Shown: positions 63,973 to 64,000 of the stretch, piece by piece | How the letters are laid out: each line of letters opens with the position of its first letter | Position numbering within the stretch: position 1 is the stretch's first letter | NCBI GenBank assembly: GCA_018136815.1 | Contig: CM030938.1 | Location: 4,352,724 to 4,416,723, forward strand | Length of the DNA stretch: 64,000 nucleotides | Reading direction: 5' to 3' | Source: Isochrysis galbana | Lineage: Eukaryota; Haptophyta; Isochrysidales; Isochrysidaceae | Program-made: the position numbers and the translations under genes | The notes under the pieces: generated by a model | What the model saw: only the letters and a program-made list of their open reading frames with translations | Told to the model about the DNA's origin: nothing | The model's database searches: none

Positions 63973-63993
63973 GGGGGGGGGGGGGGGGGGGGG
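63973..63993. repeat. Poly-G run in intron
   Basis: About 21 consecutive G on the plus strand (C on the coding strand) close to the 3' splice site at 63945, where it can serve as a polypyrimidine tract. Confidence 0.8.
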
Positions 63994-64000
63994 GCACCTA

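Overview
This window comes from a repeat-rich, GC-rich nuclear genome, most probably of an alga. The evidence is eukaryotic: spliceosomal GT-AG introns in a phosphatase, a coiled-coil gene and a sugar-nucleotide enzyme gene; Rtr1/RPAP2, TAZ, G-patch and COPI-associated proteins; and chromovirus, LINE and Stowaway-like repeats. One protein (46154-47203) starts with a signal peptide followed by a basic, hydroxylated stretch, as expected for import into a plastid of secondary red origin. A haptophyte or stramenopile fits best, but the species cannot be named from sequence alone. Three runs of exactly 100 N (2149-2248, 25344-25443, 48901-49000) are assembly gaps, and many frameshifts sit in or near homopolymers.

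Layout. 1-7 kb: the 3' part of a methyltransferase-like gene, a broken small coiled-coil gene, Ty3 and LINE scraps, then a TAZ zinc-finger gene. 9.7-24.4 kb: an acidic host gene interrupted by a 13.9 kb Ty3/gypsy chromovirus on the minus strand. Its LTRs are 10431-11828 and 22927-24295. Besides Gag, protease, RT, RNase H, integrase and chromodomain, it carries a phage-like cytosine-methyltransferase-type domain between Gag and protease. 24.4-33 kb: LINE and LTR scraps, microsatellites, and a G-patch gene behind a cluster of GATAGCTATC palindromes. 33.4-35 kb: a two-exon, probably myristoylated PP2C phosphatase. 36-43 kb: LINE 5' ends, Ty3 scraps, a COPI-associated membrane protein and an RPAP2 homologue. 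46-47 kb: the putative plastid protein. 49-54 kb: a short LTR pair, a 202 bp tandem satellite, and a LINE whose reading frame is fused to a recurrent promoter/leader repeat. 54.4-57.3 kb: a five-exon coiled-coil gene. 57.3-61 kb: long CT, CCCT and AC arrays. 61.2-63.9 kb: a composite gene with the C-terminal part of UDP-glucose 4-epimerase, a complete eukaryotic-type UDP-galactopyranose mutase and a DUF3431-like domain.

The host genes look like unrelated single genes, not an operon or pathway cluster. The exception is the last gene, which appears to put two successive steps of UDP-galactofuranose synthesis into one polypeptide. The methyltransferase-bearing retrotransposon and this fusion enzyme are the two strongest leads.
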